Of a DNA stretch of 64,000 nucleotides, positions 21,148 to 34,100 are shown in pieces. Source of the stretch: Lolium rigidum (Eukaryota > Streptophyta > Magnoliopsida > Poales > Poaceae); the NCBI RefSeq assembly GCF_022539505.1, contig NC_061508.1, positions 340,021,484 through 340,085,483 of the forward strand, in the 5' to 3' direction. The translations under genes were made by a program, and so were the position numbers. Each line of letters opens with the position of its first letter. The stretch's first letter is position 1. The notes under the pieces were generated by a model. That model was not told the origin of the DNA. It searched no databases and worked only from the letters and a program-made list of their open reading frames with translations.

Positions 21148-22468
21148 ATGGTCCTCTCGATGAGTTCCGCTCGAATCTCTAGATACAAGATAGACGCGAA
21201 GGAGGACATGATTCGGAACAATAGGCGCCAGATAAGATGTCTGTGTCGATCATGCAAACTCGAGCGCTGGATCAACCCTGATTCCGGACAACCGGAGGAG
21301 CACCTGCCGAGGCGCGGTTTCATGCAAGACAACCAGGCGCGGCCGGCCCCATCAAATGGTGCGCATGAAGACCATGTCGAGCGAGATGACTATCATCATG
21401 AAGAAGACTATCATCATGCCGACGGGGACTATCATCATGAAGAAGAAGTCGGCGGAGAATATCATCATGAAGAAGAAGATGCCGGCGGAGAACATCATCA
21501 TGATGAAGAAGAAGATTCCGGCGCGACCCCGCTAATTTCGGCCTTGCGGGACTCTCATGTTCAAGATCTTCTCCTCCAGGAGACGAGCAACGATAGAGTT
21601 GCAGCTAGAGAGAGAGCCAAGCTGTCGCAAATGGAGAAAGACGGGATGACTCCGATCTTTCCCGGGTGTCGTCCGCAGGATACGCGCTTGCATGTAACGC
21701 TTGATTACTCGCGGATGAAGACGCAGAACAAGTGGACCGATTCCAGCTTCAGCAAGAACTTAAAATTCTGGCACGATCGTCTCCCGGAGGGGAACACATT
21801 GCCAAGTAGTACCGAGGAGGCCAAGAAAGTCGTGTGTCCCCTTGACCTACCGCACGAAAAATACCACGCCTGCATTAATGATTGTGTGATTTATAGGTGC
21901 GAGTACAAGGACAGAACCACATGTCCGGTGTGTGGCCACGGACGGTACAAGGTTGGGAACAAGAAGGTACCTCGAAAGGTGGTATGGTACTTTCCTATCA
22001 CTCCCCGTCCGCAGCGGTATTTCGTGGACCCTAAGGAAGCAAAGCTCATGCAATGGCATGCGGAAAGGCGAAGCTCGAAGAAGATCCGGAGATGGGCTAT
22101 ATGCCGACACACCCTTCGGACGCTGGACAGTGGCAAGCATTGGACATCGCCTTCCCTAGGTTCGGGGCGACGCAAGGAACATCGAGCCGGGTATGAGCAC
22201 CGATGGACTCAATCCGTTCGGCAACCGGAGTAGCACGCATAGCACCTGGCCTCGTGTTTGTATGGCCTTACAACCTACCCCCGTGGCTGTGCACCAAGCA
22301 AAGGTACATACACCCGAGTATTCTCATTCGGGGGCCGAAACAACCAGGTGTCGACATGCATTTGTATCTCGGGCTGCTGAAAGAGGAGTTAGACACGTTG
22401 TGGAAGACGCCACCCCGTACGTGGGACGCCTACACTAGAACTTATTTCGATATGAGAGCCGCGTTGAT
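21148..22468 (+). pseudogene. TNP2-type CACTA transposase, 5' part, frameshifted and truncated
   Basis: A start at 21148 (MVLSMSSARISRYK) follows a likely splice acceptor. An N-terminal transposase-associated region has Cys residues (RCLCRSCKLERWI, HLPRRGFMQDN). An unusual His/Glu/Asp repeat follows (YHHEEDYHHADGDYHHEEE...). Then come the TNP2 landmarks LKFWHDRLPEGNTLPSS, EKYHACINDCVIYRCEY, TCPVCGHGRYK and PRKVVWYFPITPRPQRYF. The frame shifts near 22070 and again near 22190. The continuation FVWPYNLPPWLCTKQRYIHP and LIRGPKQPGVDMHLYL runs to 22468, where the next LTR inserts. TNP2 is the DDE/D-type CACTA transposase. The catalytic core is incomplete here, so it is inactive. Confidence 0.85.
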
Positions 22469-23841
22469 TGATGACCCACAAGTATAGGGGATCGCAACAG
22501 TCTTCGAGGGAAGTATTACCCAATTTATTGATTCGACACAAGGGGAGACAAAGAACACTTGAAAGCCTTAACAGCGGAGTTGTCAATTCAGCTGCACCTG
22601 GAAACAGACTTGCTCGCAAGAGTTTATCAGTAGTAACAGTTTTATAGCAGTAGCAGTAGTGAAATAACAGCAGCAGAGTAACGGAAACAGCAGTAGTGAT
22701 TATAGTAAACAGCAGGATTAAAATACTGTAGGCACGGGGACGGATGACGGGCGTTGCATGGATGAGAGAAACTCATGTAACAATCATAGCAGGGCATTTG
22801 CAGATAATAATAAAATGGTATCCAAATACTAATCAATCAATAGGCATGTGTTCCAATTATAGTCGTACGTGCTCGCAATGAGAAACTTGCACAACATCTT
22901 TTGTCCTACCAGCCGGTGGCAGCCGGGCCTCTAGGGAAACTACTCGGATATTAAGGTACTCCTTTTAATAGAGTACCGGAGCAAAGCATTAACACTCCGT
23001 GAACACATGTGATCCTCACATCGCTACCATTCCCTCCGGTTGTCCCGATTTCGTCACTTCGGGGCCATTGGTTCCGGACAGCGACATGTGTATACAACTT
23101 GCGGGTAAGATCATAAACAACGAATATCTTCATGAATCAATAACATGTTCAGATCTGAGATCATGGCACTCGGGCCCTAGTGACAAGCATTAAGCATAAC
23201 AAGTTGCAACAATATCATAAAAGTACCATCTACGGACACTAGGCACTATGCCCTAACAATCTTATGCTATTACATGACCAATCTCATCCAATCCCTACCA
23301 TCCCCTTCGGCCTACAGCGGGGGAATTACTCACACATGGATGGGGGAAGCATAGCTGGTTGATGGAGAGGCATTGGCGGTGATGGCGGTGATGATCTCCT
23401 CCAATTCCCCGTCCCGGCGGAGTGCCAGAACGGAGACTTCTGGCTCCCGAGACGGAGTTTCGCGATGTGGCGGCGTTCTGGAGGGTTTCTGGCGACTTCG
23501 ACTTCTCCCCGTGCGTTTTTAGGTCAAGGCGAATAAGTAGTCCGAAGGAGGGCGTCGGAGGCCGGTCGAGGGGGCCACACCACAGCGCCGCGCGGGCCCC
23601 CCCTGGGCCGCGCCGCCCTATGGTGTGGGGCCCTCGGGCCTCCACCTTACTTGTCCTTCTGGCTCCGTCGGAGGCCAGCTGAGGTTTTTCCTGAAAGTTG
23701 GATTTCTGCACAAAAACGAGACACCAGAACAGTTCTGCTGAAAACAGCGTTAGTCCGTGTTAGTTGCATCAAAAATACACAAATTAGAGGCAAAACAATA
23801 GCAAAAGTGTTCGGGAAAGTAGATACGTTTTGGACGTATCA
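22469..23841 (-). repeat. 3' LTR (minus strand) of TGATGACC-type element
   Basis: 1373 bp with TG...CA ends. It is the same family as the solo LTR at 50434-51818 and shares its GC-rich block and TACGTTTTGGACGTATCA-type end. It interrupts the CACTA transposase at the codons for RAALI. Confidence 0.85.
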
Positions 23842-24505
23842 ACTCCCCCAAGCTTAGCTTATTGCTTGTCCTCAAGCAATTCAGTTAACAACTGAGCGAT
23901 AAAAGAACTTTCACGAACACATTTGCTCATATGATGTATATATTATCATGATATGGCTAATACTTAAGGAGTTCATAATAAGATACATGCAAATAAGATC
24001 ATCTAACAGCTATGTCAATCATGAAGAGGTACCAACAATTAATAATAAGCATCATGAATCATGTATATAAGCAGGATTGCAATGTTCATAAGAGAGTATG
24101 ATAAAGTGGTATCTCGCTTGCATGTATTTGATTGGCAAAACATAAATGCCCGGGCACCTCTGGAGTTCATAGAAAAACTAGAAGTAGTGATTGTCAAAGA
24201 TAAAAGCATCAAAGTTATACCACAATCAATCATATTTTGAGACAAGCATATTATACTAAGAATGACAGTTGTGCTCTCAAGATAGTGCTCAAAGAAAGGA
24301 TGGAGACACAACATAAAAGTAAAAGATTGACCCTTCGCAGAGGGAAGCAGGGATTAACATGCACTAGAGCTTTTCATTTGTAAAGCAGGAGTAAAATTAT
24401 TTTTGGAGGTGTTTGTTATTGTCAACGAATGGTAATGGGTACACCAACTACCTCGCCAACCGGACTTTCAAGAGCGGCTCCCATGAATTATTTGCATTTT
24501 TATGT

Positions 24506-24725
24506 GGCACTCCTTCCAACCTTTCTTACACGAACCATGGCTAACCGAATCCTCGGGTGCTCGCCAACGATCACATACCATGAAGGAGTGCCTTTTTAGT
24601 TTAGTTTTATTATGATGATGACACTCCCCCCAACCTTTGCTTACACAAGCCATGGCTAACCGAATCCTTCGGGTGCCGTCCAACAATCACAAACCATGGA
24701 GGAGTGTCTATTTAAATTAATTAAT
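24506..24725. repeat. Two tandem ~115-bp units with CACTCC...GGAGTG ends
   Basis: Each unit starts CACTCC, contains AACC(T)TT...ACCATGGCTAACCGAATCC and ends ACCATG(A/G)AGGAGTG, so each can fold on itself. The starts are 24506 and 24621. The units lie in the non-coding tail of the element. Confidence 0.7.
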
Positions 24726-26186
24726 TTGGGACTGGGAATCCCATTGCCAGCTCTTTTTGCAAAATTATTGGATAAGCGGATGTGCCACTAGTCCATATGA
24801 GAGTCCGTCAAAAGTAAATGACAAGGTTGAAAGCTAAACACCACATACTTCCTCATGAGCTATGAAACATAAACACAAATTGAGAAGCATTTTGAAGGTT
24901 TTAAAGGTAGCGCATGAGAATTTACTTGGAATGGTTTGAAATGCCATGCATAGGTATTTATGGTGGACACTCTGGAATAACTTGGTTTTCATGTGTTCGG
25001 AGGCACGAGCAGCGTTCCCGCTCAGTACAAGTGAAGGCTAGCAAAAGGCTAGGGAGCGACAAATCAAGAGAGCAATAACTGTCATAATCATGCTTGCGGC
25101 AAAATAAATTAACTGAGGCATAAAAGTGATACAAGAACTCTGAAGCAATGTAAATCATTGAGGCTTAATTGACTTTTGTTCAGTCATATGCATGCGTGAG
25201 CATGTGCCAAGTTGATATAAATGAATTATTCAGAGGAGGATACCACAATGCCATACTTACTCATGAATAAAACAATGCAAGCAAACATCCATGACATGCT
25301 ACTCATATTAATAAATTGGAGCTAATCATGAGAGATCATGAACTACCAGACTTTCTTAAATAACATATACCTCACATGAACCAACTAAGCATGCTCACAT
25401 GGATGAGTATATGTACAAAAATGAAAACAAATAGAGTTCATACCAGCCTCTCACCACAATCAGATTGTCGTAGATCGTCATTATTGTCTTTTCACTTGTG
25501 TAGCTTGGATAATATGAAATGAAAACCACGCTCCAGCCACGGAAGACCATTGAACTCATAATGAACTTTACAAACCAAAGAAGAATCAGCAAATATTTTT
25601 GGTGTTTTCGAATTTGAGAATTAGAACAAAAGGAAACAAGCAAACAAAGCAAAATCTTTTTGGGTTTTCTTATAGCAAACTAGCAATAGCAAATAAAGCG
25701 AAACAAATGCAAGAAACCAAGATAAACAAATGGTGAAGAGAAACAACAGAAATATTTTTGGTCTTTTTGTGTTTTGGGAAAAAAACAAAGTGGAAACAAG
25801 AAATAGCAAACTAAAAGAAACACAGAAAAACGAGATGGCAGAAATCTGCCAAAACCCGACAACAGTACAGAAATCGATTTTTACAAAAATCTTACGTTGC
25901 TCAGCTCGAAAAGTGTTCAACTAATGAAAGTTAGATAACAACCTGGGGAACATGCACAAAAATTGGCTTCGCAAAATAACGTTCTGGCTGTGCGCACGAA
26001 TTTTTACGGTAACAGTCCAGAATCTGTTTTCGGGCAGCACTTCCCCAAATATCATCTTCCTCTCATTCGAAAACCACTCAAACAAACTAAACAAGTATAT
26101 ACAAGTATCCAGCAATCATAATATGCAAAGAATGAGTGATGCCGGTATACCTCCACCCAAGCTTAGGCTTTTGGCCTAAGTGGAGT

Positions 26187-26492
26187 TCAATCCCATCGAG
26201 GCCATGAGGTAGTATCTCCCCGGTACGACGAAGATGGATCATATTCCGGGTATGTGCTAGAAGAAGCACCCGGATACGTGACGGTGTAGTCGTAGGAGGG
26301 CTCGGCGTCCTCGGAGTCATGCTGCTGGTGGAAATCTTGTATCTTCATATGTTCATCCACCTCCTCCTTAGTGCGCGACCATGGTTGCCTGTCAATATCG
26401 AACAAACCTGGCTGGGGAAGAGGGATTTCTTTCTCATCCCCGTCAGCAAACAAAATTCTATAGGCCATATTATCTAAAGTAGACTCGGTGGT
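26187..26492 (-). pseudogene. C-terminal part of a gag-like retroelement ORF
   Basis: The minus-strand frame reads TTESTLDNMAYRILFADG, then LPQPGLFDIDRQPWSRTKEE, and ends in a Tyr/Ser/Pro-rich tail (TYPEYDPSSSYRGDTTSWP). It is open to the edge of the LTR inserted at 26493, so the frame originally began further upstream and is truncated. I recognise it as the end of an ORF common in Triticeae Gypsy-like elements, but no catalytic motif is visible. The role is unknown; structural Gag is a guess from position. Confidence 0.5.
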
Positions 26493-29447
26493 TGATGTCT
26501 ACGGGAGCTTCTATTCTTGTAGACAGTGTTGGGCCTCCAAGAGCAGAGGTTTGTAGAACAGCAGCAAGTTTCCCTTAAGTGGATCACCCAAGGTTTATCG
26601 AACTCAGGGAGGAAGAGGTCAAAGATATCCCTCTCATGCAACCCTGCAACCACAAAGCAAGAAGTCTCTTGTGTCCCCAACACACCTAATAGGTGCACTA
26701 GTTCGGCGAAGAGATAGTGAAATACAGGTGGTATGAATAAGTAGTAGCAACGGCACCAGAAAAGTGCTTTGCCCAGGACAGTAAACAAGCAGTAGTAACG
26801 CAGCAGTAGTAACGCAACAATAGTAACGCAGTAAAACAGTAAACAAGCAGCGATAACATTATTTAGGAACAAGGCCTAGGGAATAGACTTTCACTAGTGG
26901 ACACTCTCAACATTGATCACATAACAGAATAGATAAATGCATACTCTACACTCTTGTTGGATGATGAACACATTGCGTAGGATTACACGAACCCTCAATG
27001 CCGGAGTTAACAAGCTCCACAATTCAATGTTCATATTTAAATAACCTTAGAGTGCAAGAAAGATCAACACGACTAAACCAAGTACTAACATAGCATGCAC
27101 ACTGTCACCTTCACACCACGTAGGAGGAATAGATCATATCAATACTATCATAGCAATAGTTAACTTCACAATCTACAAGAGATCATGATCATAGCATACG
27201 CCAAGTACTAACACGGATGCACACACTGTCACCATTACACCGTGCAGGAGGAATAAAACTACTTTAATAACACATCACTAGAGTAGCACATAGATAAATT
27301 GTGATACAAAACATATTGCAATCTTAAAGAGATATAAATAAGCACTTCACTACGCCATTCATAACAGTGAGTAAGTATTCTGTGAAATATAGCCTAAGAG
27401 ACCCACACGGTGCACACACTGTCACCTTTACACACGTGGGACAAGGAGTCTCCGGAGATCACATAAGTAAAACTCTCTTGACTAGCATAGTGACATCTAG
27501 ATTACAAGCATCATCATATGAATCTCAATCATGTAAGGCAGCTCATGAGATTATTGTATTGAAGCGCATAGGAGAGAGATGAACCACATAGCTACCGGTA
27601 CAGCCCCGAGCCTCGATGGAGAACTACTCCCTCCTCATGGGAGCAGCAGCGGTGATGAAGATGGCGGTGGAGATGGCAGCGGCGTCGATGGAGAAGCCTT
27701 CCGGGGCACTTCCCCGCTCCGGCGAGGTGCCGGAACAGAGACTCCTGTCCCCCAGATCTTGGCTTCGCGATGGCGGCGGCTCTGGAAGGTTTTCCGTATC
27801 GTGGTTTTTCACATCAGGGGTTTCGCGACGGAGGCTTTAAGTAGGCGGAAGGGCAGAGTCGGAGGGCTGACGAGGGGCCCACACCACAGGGCGGCGCGGG
27901 CCCCCCTTGGCCGCGCCGCCTTGTGGTCTGGCCACCTCGTGGCCCCACTTCGTATGCTCTTCGGTCTTCTGGAAGTTTCGTGGCAAAATAGGCCCCCGGG
28001 TCTTGATTTCGTCCAATTCCGAGAATATTTCGTTACTAGGATTTCGAAACCAAAAACAGCGAGAAAACAACAACCGGCACTTCGGCATCTTGTTAATAGG
28101 TTAGTTCCGGAAAATGCACGAATATGACATAAAGTGTGCATAAAACATGTAAGTATCATCAATAATATGGCATGGAACATAAGAAATTATCGATACGTCG
28201 GAGACGTATCAAGCATCCCCAAGCTTAGTTTCGCTCGTCCCGAGCAGGTAAAACGATAACAAAGATAATTTCTGAAGTGATATGCCATCATAACCTTGAT
28301 CATACTATTTGTAAACATATGTAGTGAATGCAGCGATCAAAACAATGGTAATGACATGAGTAAACAAGTGAATCATAAAGCAAAGACTTTTCATGAATAG
28401 TACTTCAAGACAAGCATCAATAAGTCTTGCATAAGAGTTAACTCATAAAGCAATAAATCAAAGTAAAGGTATTGAAGCAACACAAAGGAAGATTAAGTTT
28501 CAGCGGTTTCTTTCAACTTATAACATGTATATCTCATGGATAATTGTCAACATAGAGTAATATAACAAGTGCAATATGCAAGTATGTAGAAATCAATGCA
28601 CAGTTCACACAAGTGTTTGCTTCTTGAGGTGGAGAGAGATAGGTGAACTGACTCAACATAAAAGTAAAAAAGAATGGTCCTTCAAAGAGGAAAGCATCGA
28701 TTGCTATATTTGTGCTAGAGCTTTTATTTTGAAAACATGAAACAATTTTGTCAACGGTAGTAATAAAGCATATGAGTTATGAAAGTTATATCTTACAAGT
28801 TGCAAGTCTCATGCATAGTATACTAATAGTGCCCGCACCTTGTCCTAATTAGCTTGGACTACCGGATCTTTGCAATGCACATGTTTTAACCAAGTGTCAC
28901 AATGGGGTACCTCCATGCCGCTCGTACAAAGGTCTAAGGAGAAAGCTCGCATTTTGGATTTCTCGCTTTTGATTATTCTCAACTTAGACATCCATACCGG
29001 GACAACATGGACAACAGATAATGGACTCCTCTTTAATGCATAAGCATGTGGCAACAATTATTATTCTCATATGAGATTGAGGATATGTGTCCAAAACTGA
29101 AACTTCCACCATGAATCATGGATTTAGTTAGCGGCCCAATGTTCTTCTCTAACAATATGCATGCTCCAACCATAAAGGTGGTAGATCTCTCTTACTTCAG
29201 AAAAGACGGACATGCATAGCAACTCACATGATATTCAACAAAGAATAGTTGATGGCGTCCCCAGAAGCATGGTTATCGCACAACAAGCAACTTAATAAGA
29301 GATAGAGTGCATAAGTACATATTCAATACCACAATAGTTTTTAAGCTATTTGTCCCATGAGCTATATATATATTGTAAAGGTGAATGATGGAATTTTAAA
29401 GGTAGCACTCAAGCAATTTACTTTGGAATGGCGGATAAATACCATGT
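26493..29447 (-). mobile_element. Minus-strand LTR element (family A), LTR 26493-28210 plus internal part
   Basis: The LTR begins TGATGTCTACGGGAGC and ends GGAGACGTATCA at 28210. On the minus strand the polypurine tract CTAAGCTTGGGGATGC immediately precedes TGATACGTC, so this is the 3' LTR of a minus-strand element. Internal sequence 28211-29447 is the reverse complement of the region upstream of 40936 (shared AAACTATTGTGGTATTGAAT, CAATTTACTTTGGAATGG). It is cut at 29448 by a Tat-like LTR. No coding frame for gag or pol is visible. The TTAA(A)G-type core promoter and GC-rich palindromic block lie near 27830-27940. Confidence 0.8.
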
Positions 29448-30158
29448 TGTCGTCGTGGTGAACAGACAGATGCCATAGGATGGCTTAAGTTGGGGCCGAA
29501 TGGACGTATGAGGATTCGGGGGAGGGTTTGCGATTAGATGGGAAGAACTTCCGGATGCTTTCCTCAAGAACACAACCAAAGGCCGGTATGCAAGAAGAGA
29601 GACAAGAGGAAGAACTCCTTACTAGATCGCTAGCTTTATTGAACTCAACATGGTTACAAGCTTCTCAGTACACGGATCTCTCTATGGTCTCGTTGTGGAT
29701 CGCGCCCGTATAGAGGGCTGCCCCCTCTCCTTATATAGGGGAGAGGGTGGCTTACACAGGAAGAAACCCTAATGGCATCTTTGACTAGACAAACTACTTT
29801 ACAAAGCTACTTTAATCATAGATGACACCGGAGTCCTCTTTAATCAGGGGCGCTGACGTCCTCCGGTTTCTTTGACCGTCACCCTTCTCTTTATCGTCAG
29901 CCCTTGGTCAAAAGTCACTTTGCTTAGCTCATCTTGTCTTCTAGCTCTGGAGAGAATCTTTGACCAGTCCTGCCGACAGGCTCTCCTTTCCGGTATCTTC
30001 TTTACCGGGTTCCGGCATACCCCCTTGGGGATACCGGCCTAGCTTTGCTTTCCAAAATTCCTACCAGGCTTCCGGTAAGAACATTAAACCGGTATCTCGA
30101 TGGCTCAAACCATCCGGTTTGGCATGCCTTTGGCATACCGGGGGTTATCCCCCCAACA
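29448..30158 (-). repeat. 3' LTR of Tat-like element 2
   Basis: 711 bp. A minus-strand TATA box (CCTATATAAGG, around 29731-29738) sits between complementary CCCTCTCC and GGGGAGAGGG arms. Many CCGG(T/C) words such as ACCGG and CCGGTA occur. It inserts into the internal tail of the family A element, with possible target CATGT on the left only. Confidence 0.75.
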
Positions 30159-30636
30159 TTAGTCCCCGAAGCTGGTATAGCCTGGAGGATTCTATCCTAC
30201 AGACCATGCCAGGTTCTCATTTCCTTAGGATACCGGTTTAACTACCCATGTTTTGAGCTTAGTTCCGGCACCTTTACCCTTGTTCTTTTTCTTCTTTTTG
30301 CAAAGCTCGTTCCGGCATCTCTATTGTCCGGTTTGATGTGTCTTTATTGCTTCCTCGGCGAAGTCGAGAATATCTCGGGCCCCGCGCCTGACAGAGACAT
30401 GCGCACTGTGACTGTCGCGCCAGTGTCAGGGGTCACATCCCTTCGACTCCCGCGCGCTCATTTAATGCACCGCAGCTGATCCCACTATCTCTTCGGGATC
30501 CCATGTGCGCATCCGTGTGGCTCCCATTTTCTCGCGCGTATCCTCTCGCCACGTGGCGGCCCAAGGCGCGAACCGTCATGGGCCAGAAGGCGAACCGCCG
30601 CGGCCCAGCGGTTCCCTGCCCACTTTCTCTCTCCTT

Positions 30637-30642
30637 TATAAA
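30637..30642 (+). promoter_or_regulatory. TATA box for the antisense Transposase_28-like gene
   Basis: CCTTTATAAACAG lies in GC-rich sequence 460 bp upstream of the ATG at 31102. The leader is pyrimidine-rich and contains a plausible intron (donor AAG/GTTGGT at 30946, acceptor CTCGTAG ending 31048). The promoter points away from the LTR promoter, so the gene can be transcribed independently. Confidence 0.55.
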
Positions 30643-31101
30643 CAGAACCGTCCCTTCTTCTTCGTCTTCTTCGCATTCTCCCCCTTCGCGCACAGAGCTT
30701 CACGCCTTTGCGCCTTCGCCGCTCTCCGTCCGCCGTCGCTCCTTCAAGCTCCGGCGCCCGGCGAATTCACGCCGTGCCTCCGCCGGACTTCGCTGCGCGG
30801 AGATCTTCGGCCGCGACTCCGTTGCTCCCGCCGCATTCGTGCTTCTTCGCAGGCCTCTCCGCCTCGTCGTCGACGGCGCTCCCCGGCGACCGCAGGTCTG
30901 CTCCGCCGCCAGCAAACACTTCCCACTGCGACTCCGCTGCTTAAGGTTGGTACCAATCTCGTTTTACTCGTCCTCTGCTTGCTTTCCAGATCTGGGGTTT
31001 TTAGTGTTCTTATTTCCTCTTTTCCTTTGGTTTTCTTCTTACTCGTAGATCTTCCCGCGGGGTTCAAGTCTGGGATTCTTGTTTTTTCGCTTCTCTTCGC
31101 A

Positions 31102-34100
31102 ATGTCTGGCGAAGAGTCCACCTCTGCATCTTCTTCTCCCCTTCCTCTCAAGCGCCGTAGACCCTCTCCCGGCGAATCTACGGCCTCTGATCCGATGGAA
31201 ACCGACTCCGGCAATCGGCAAGAATCCGGTAGCCATCAAGAGTCCGGTGGCCACCTAGAGTCCGGTAGCTTTAGCCAAGCATCCGGTAGCCCATCCTCTA
31301 GCAGCTCCAGCCAATCTTCCGGCGAGGAGCCTTCCCCAATCACCCGCGGAGCCTGGATGGGCTCCAATGTCACCCAATTTGAAATAGATTGGTTATACCG
31401 GTCTCGACGGATTCCGGAAGGAGTTTCCTGCCGGATTCCGGATGACGAAATCGAACCGGATCCTGAAGATGACGAATACGTTGTCTTTCTAGCTCACTTT
31501 GAGCGTGGCTTCGGCCTTCCTGCCTCTCCCTTTTTCCGCTCCTTTTTAGATTTTTACGAACTCCAACCTCACCACCTTCCTGGCAACGCCATTTTCTACC
31601 TCTCTTGCTACGCCACCTTCATGGAGGCCTACATCGGCATCCGTCCCACTCGTGAGACGTTTGCTCGCTTCTTTGCTCTTCGGATTAACTCCGTTCAGGG
31701 CAAGGATATTCCTAAACCCAAGCCTCCCGTTCAGTGCGGGTCTTGCATTATCGGCTCCCGTCAAGGGAGCCCTTTTCTTAAGTTTTCCGGCCTTGAATCT
31801 TGCCGGTTGTGGCAAGGGACTTTCTTCTACGTGAAGAACAGCGGCCGTGCCAACCTCATCGATCTTCCTCCTTTTCAAGCAGGGCCTCCTAGCAGGACCA
31901 ACTGGGGCTACAACCCGATAAGTGATCATGTCGAAACTAGCCGGGTGGTGCGCTTCTTGGCCTCCTTGAAGAAGGAGACCAACATCTGCTCGGATGATAT
32001 CATCCGCACGTTTATTTCGCGCCGGGTGCTTCCTCTGCAACGCCGCATGCATAGGATGAGCGAGATGTACGGCCCAGGCGATCCCACCAAGATCACAGGT
32101 CGTCCGCTTAGCAAAAGGGATGTCGTTCGCAAGGCTAAGCGGATCCGCCGAACTGCTATGCCATCTGACTGGGCGTGGGGCCTCCTTCCTCTCAGCACTG
32201 ATAATCCTCCGACCCAAGAAGTAAGGGATTGTGCGGCTGGGGCTGCTCTTGGCCGGTAGCTTTTTGTTCTTGCTAATCTTGCTTTTTCCTGTTTCAGGCC
32301 AAGGACCGCTTCCCCCTCATCGAAGCAGAGCGACGTGGACCTTGCCAGCCCCGCGCCCTCGACTCCTTCGACCCGGATCCTTACGTCTTCTGGAAAGACT
32401 TGAAGATGGGCAAGACCCCGGCAGCGCACCTTGGCCGGTCTCCGCCAAAGCCAACCGGCTCCGCTGACGACTTGACTACGCTTGAGGTATTTTCTTTTCC
32501 GGCTTCTTTTACCTTTCGTTACTGCTTTCCTGTGAATTGCTTCTTAGCCAGACTTAACTCATAGATCCATGAGCGCGTGCCGCCCCTGCGTGCCGAGGCG
32601 GGCTCTGAGTTTGTGGACAAACTCATGGCCCAGGGCCAAAAGAAGAAACAGCCGGCATCTGATGCCGGTGGCAGCCAGGCCCCTCCCTCCAAGCGCTTCC
32701 GGACCGAGCCCCTGGGGGAGAAGCAGGTGGGCATGCGTCGCTACGGGCGTAAAGCGATGCCAACCTCTTCCGGGTAAGTTACTCATTTTCCGGCTTGCCT
32801 CTTTTTTCGCCAAGTTCTTTTTCCGTTTTCCCTTTTCCAACCGTTTTTCTTTCTTTTTCTCAGCCCTGCGCTCAAGCTTGGCCCAAGGCCATCGGGCTCT
32901 GAAGATTCTACAAGGACTTCAACCCCTCCTCCTCACTCAAGCCCGGCACCCCCTTGTGCCGGCAACATCTCTGCCTCCCTTTCGGGGGGCACAACAAATT
33001 CGGGGCGTGCGGCCCCTTCACCGTCAGATCACCGCACGGAGGAGGATCTTTCCTTCCTCCCGGAACACCAAGACACCGGCGCCAGCAACATCGGCGCCGG
33101 AGAAGAAGAAGCTGCCGGGCGGGCGGAGCTTTCTGCTCCTCCCGTCCTCGAAAAGACAACTTCCGCGCCGGAAGGCTCCAACACGGGTGACGCTCCTAGC
33201 GCTCCCCCTTCTCCACGCACCATCCTCATGCCTCCGCCGGAGGCTCCTCGCGCCCAGCCTTCCAAGGCCGCCCCTGGCGCGCCGCCGGCCAAGACCTCCG
33301 GGGCCTCTTCTACCGCGCCGCCGCCCAAGCCCTCCAAGCTCATCAAGGGGAAGGCGACGGCCTCCAGCGCCTCTTCGGGCGGCCAGCAGCCCTTGGTGCT
33401 GCACGTCTCCAAGGCTGCCAAAAGCGCCGAGCATGAAGGCCACCGGCCTCCTCGGCCGCATTACGGAGTTCCAGCGCCAAGGCCGGGATCTGGGGCACCT
33501 CCTGCCCTATGCCCAAAAGTGGAACGCCGCGGACATCACTCCGGCGACCCGCGGCATGGGCAAGGATCGGCTGCCGGCACCTGATCCTGTCGGGGATCGG
33601 TGTTCTGAGGAGCACTTCATGCGGCTCCGGGCTGCCGTAAAAGAGCTTGACAGCGCGTGGTACGATTCCACGAACAATCTGACGGTACGTTCTACTAACT
33701 TTCAATCTTTATCGGTTTCTTCGTTTCCAGCTTGGTCTTATCTTTTCTTTGATTTCATGCCGGTTTCTCTCTTGTCTATCTTCCCAGTCCCCGAGTTTTG
33801 TGGTGAGAGCGCAGCTCTTAGCGCAAAACTTTTCTTAAAATCTTAGCGTGAAACCGGCACTGCCAGTCCCCGAGTTTTCGGGTCAAATACTTTCTTCTTA
33901 GCTTAGAAATAACCTTGAAAATTTAGCGCAAAACCGGCACTGCCAGTCCCCGAGTTTCGGGTTAAGAACCTTGTTCTTAGCGCAAAACTTTAGCTTAAAA
34001 ACTTAGCGCAAAACCGGCACTGCCAGTCCCCGAGTTTCGGGTTAAGAACCTTGTTCTTAGCGCAAAACCTTATCTTGAAAATTTAGCGCAAAACCGGCAC

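Larger units (their letters stand above)
20219..22468 (+). mobile_element. CACTA (En/Spm) transposon 1, left part
   Basis: The end CACTAGTAGGAAAACCC starts at 20219, preceded by the possible 3-bp target TAA. Subterminal repeats follow (20240-20575), then a promoter-like pyrimidine-rich leader (20600-20825), a splice donor AAGGTGAGTAG near 20824, and a TNP2-type transposase frame from 21148. The element is cut at 22468 by an LTR that begins TGATGACC. The second half and the right terminus are not seen in the window. Confidence 0.85.
22469..26492 (-). mobile_element. Minus-strand Gypsy-like element, left part (3' LTR 22469-23841)
   Basis: The LTR begins TGATGACCCACAAGTATAGG and ends ACGTATCA at 23841. 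The next bases read, on the minus strand, AAGCTTGGGGGAGT directly before TGATACGTCC, a polypurine tract before a 3' LTR, so the element runs on the minus strand. The internal part 23842-26492 is mostly non-coding, with a gag-like C-terminal frame at its left-hand limit (26187-26492). A third LTR element interrupts it at 26493. A solo copy of the same LTR family lies at 50434-51818. Confidence 0.8.

Noticed and set aside
31546..32217. 223-aa minus-strand frame
   Set aside because: It is a shadow of exon 1 of the Transposase_28-like gene and has no domain.
32569..33846. 425-aa continuous frame
   Set aside because: It runs through three introns in the wrong frame. Only its part after about 33430 matches the conserved protein, and that belongs to the spliced gene.
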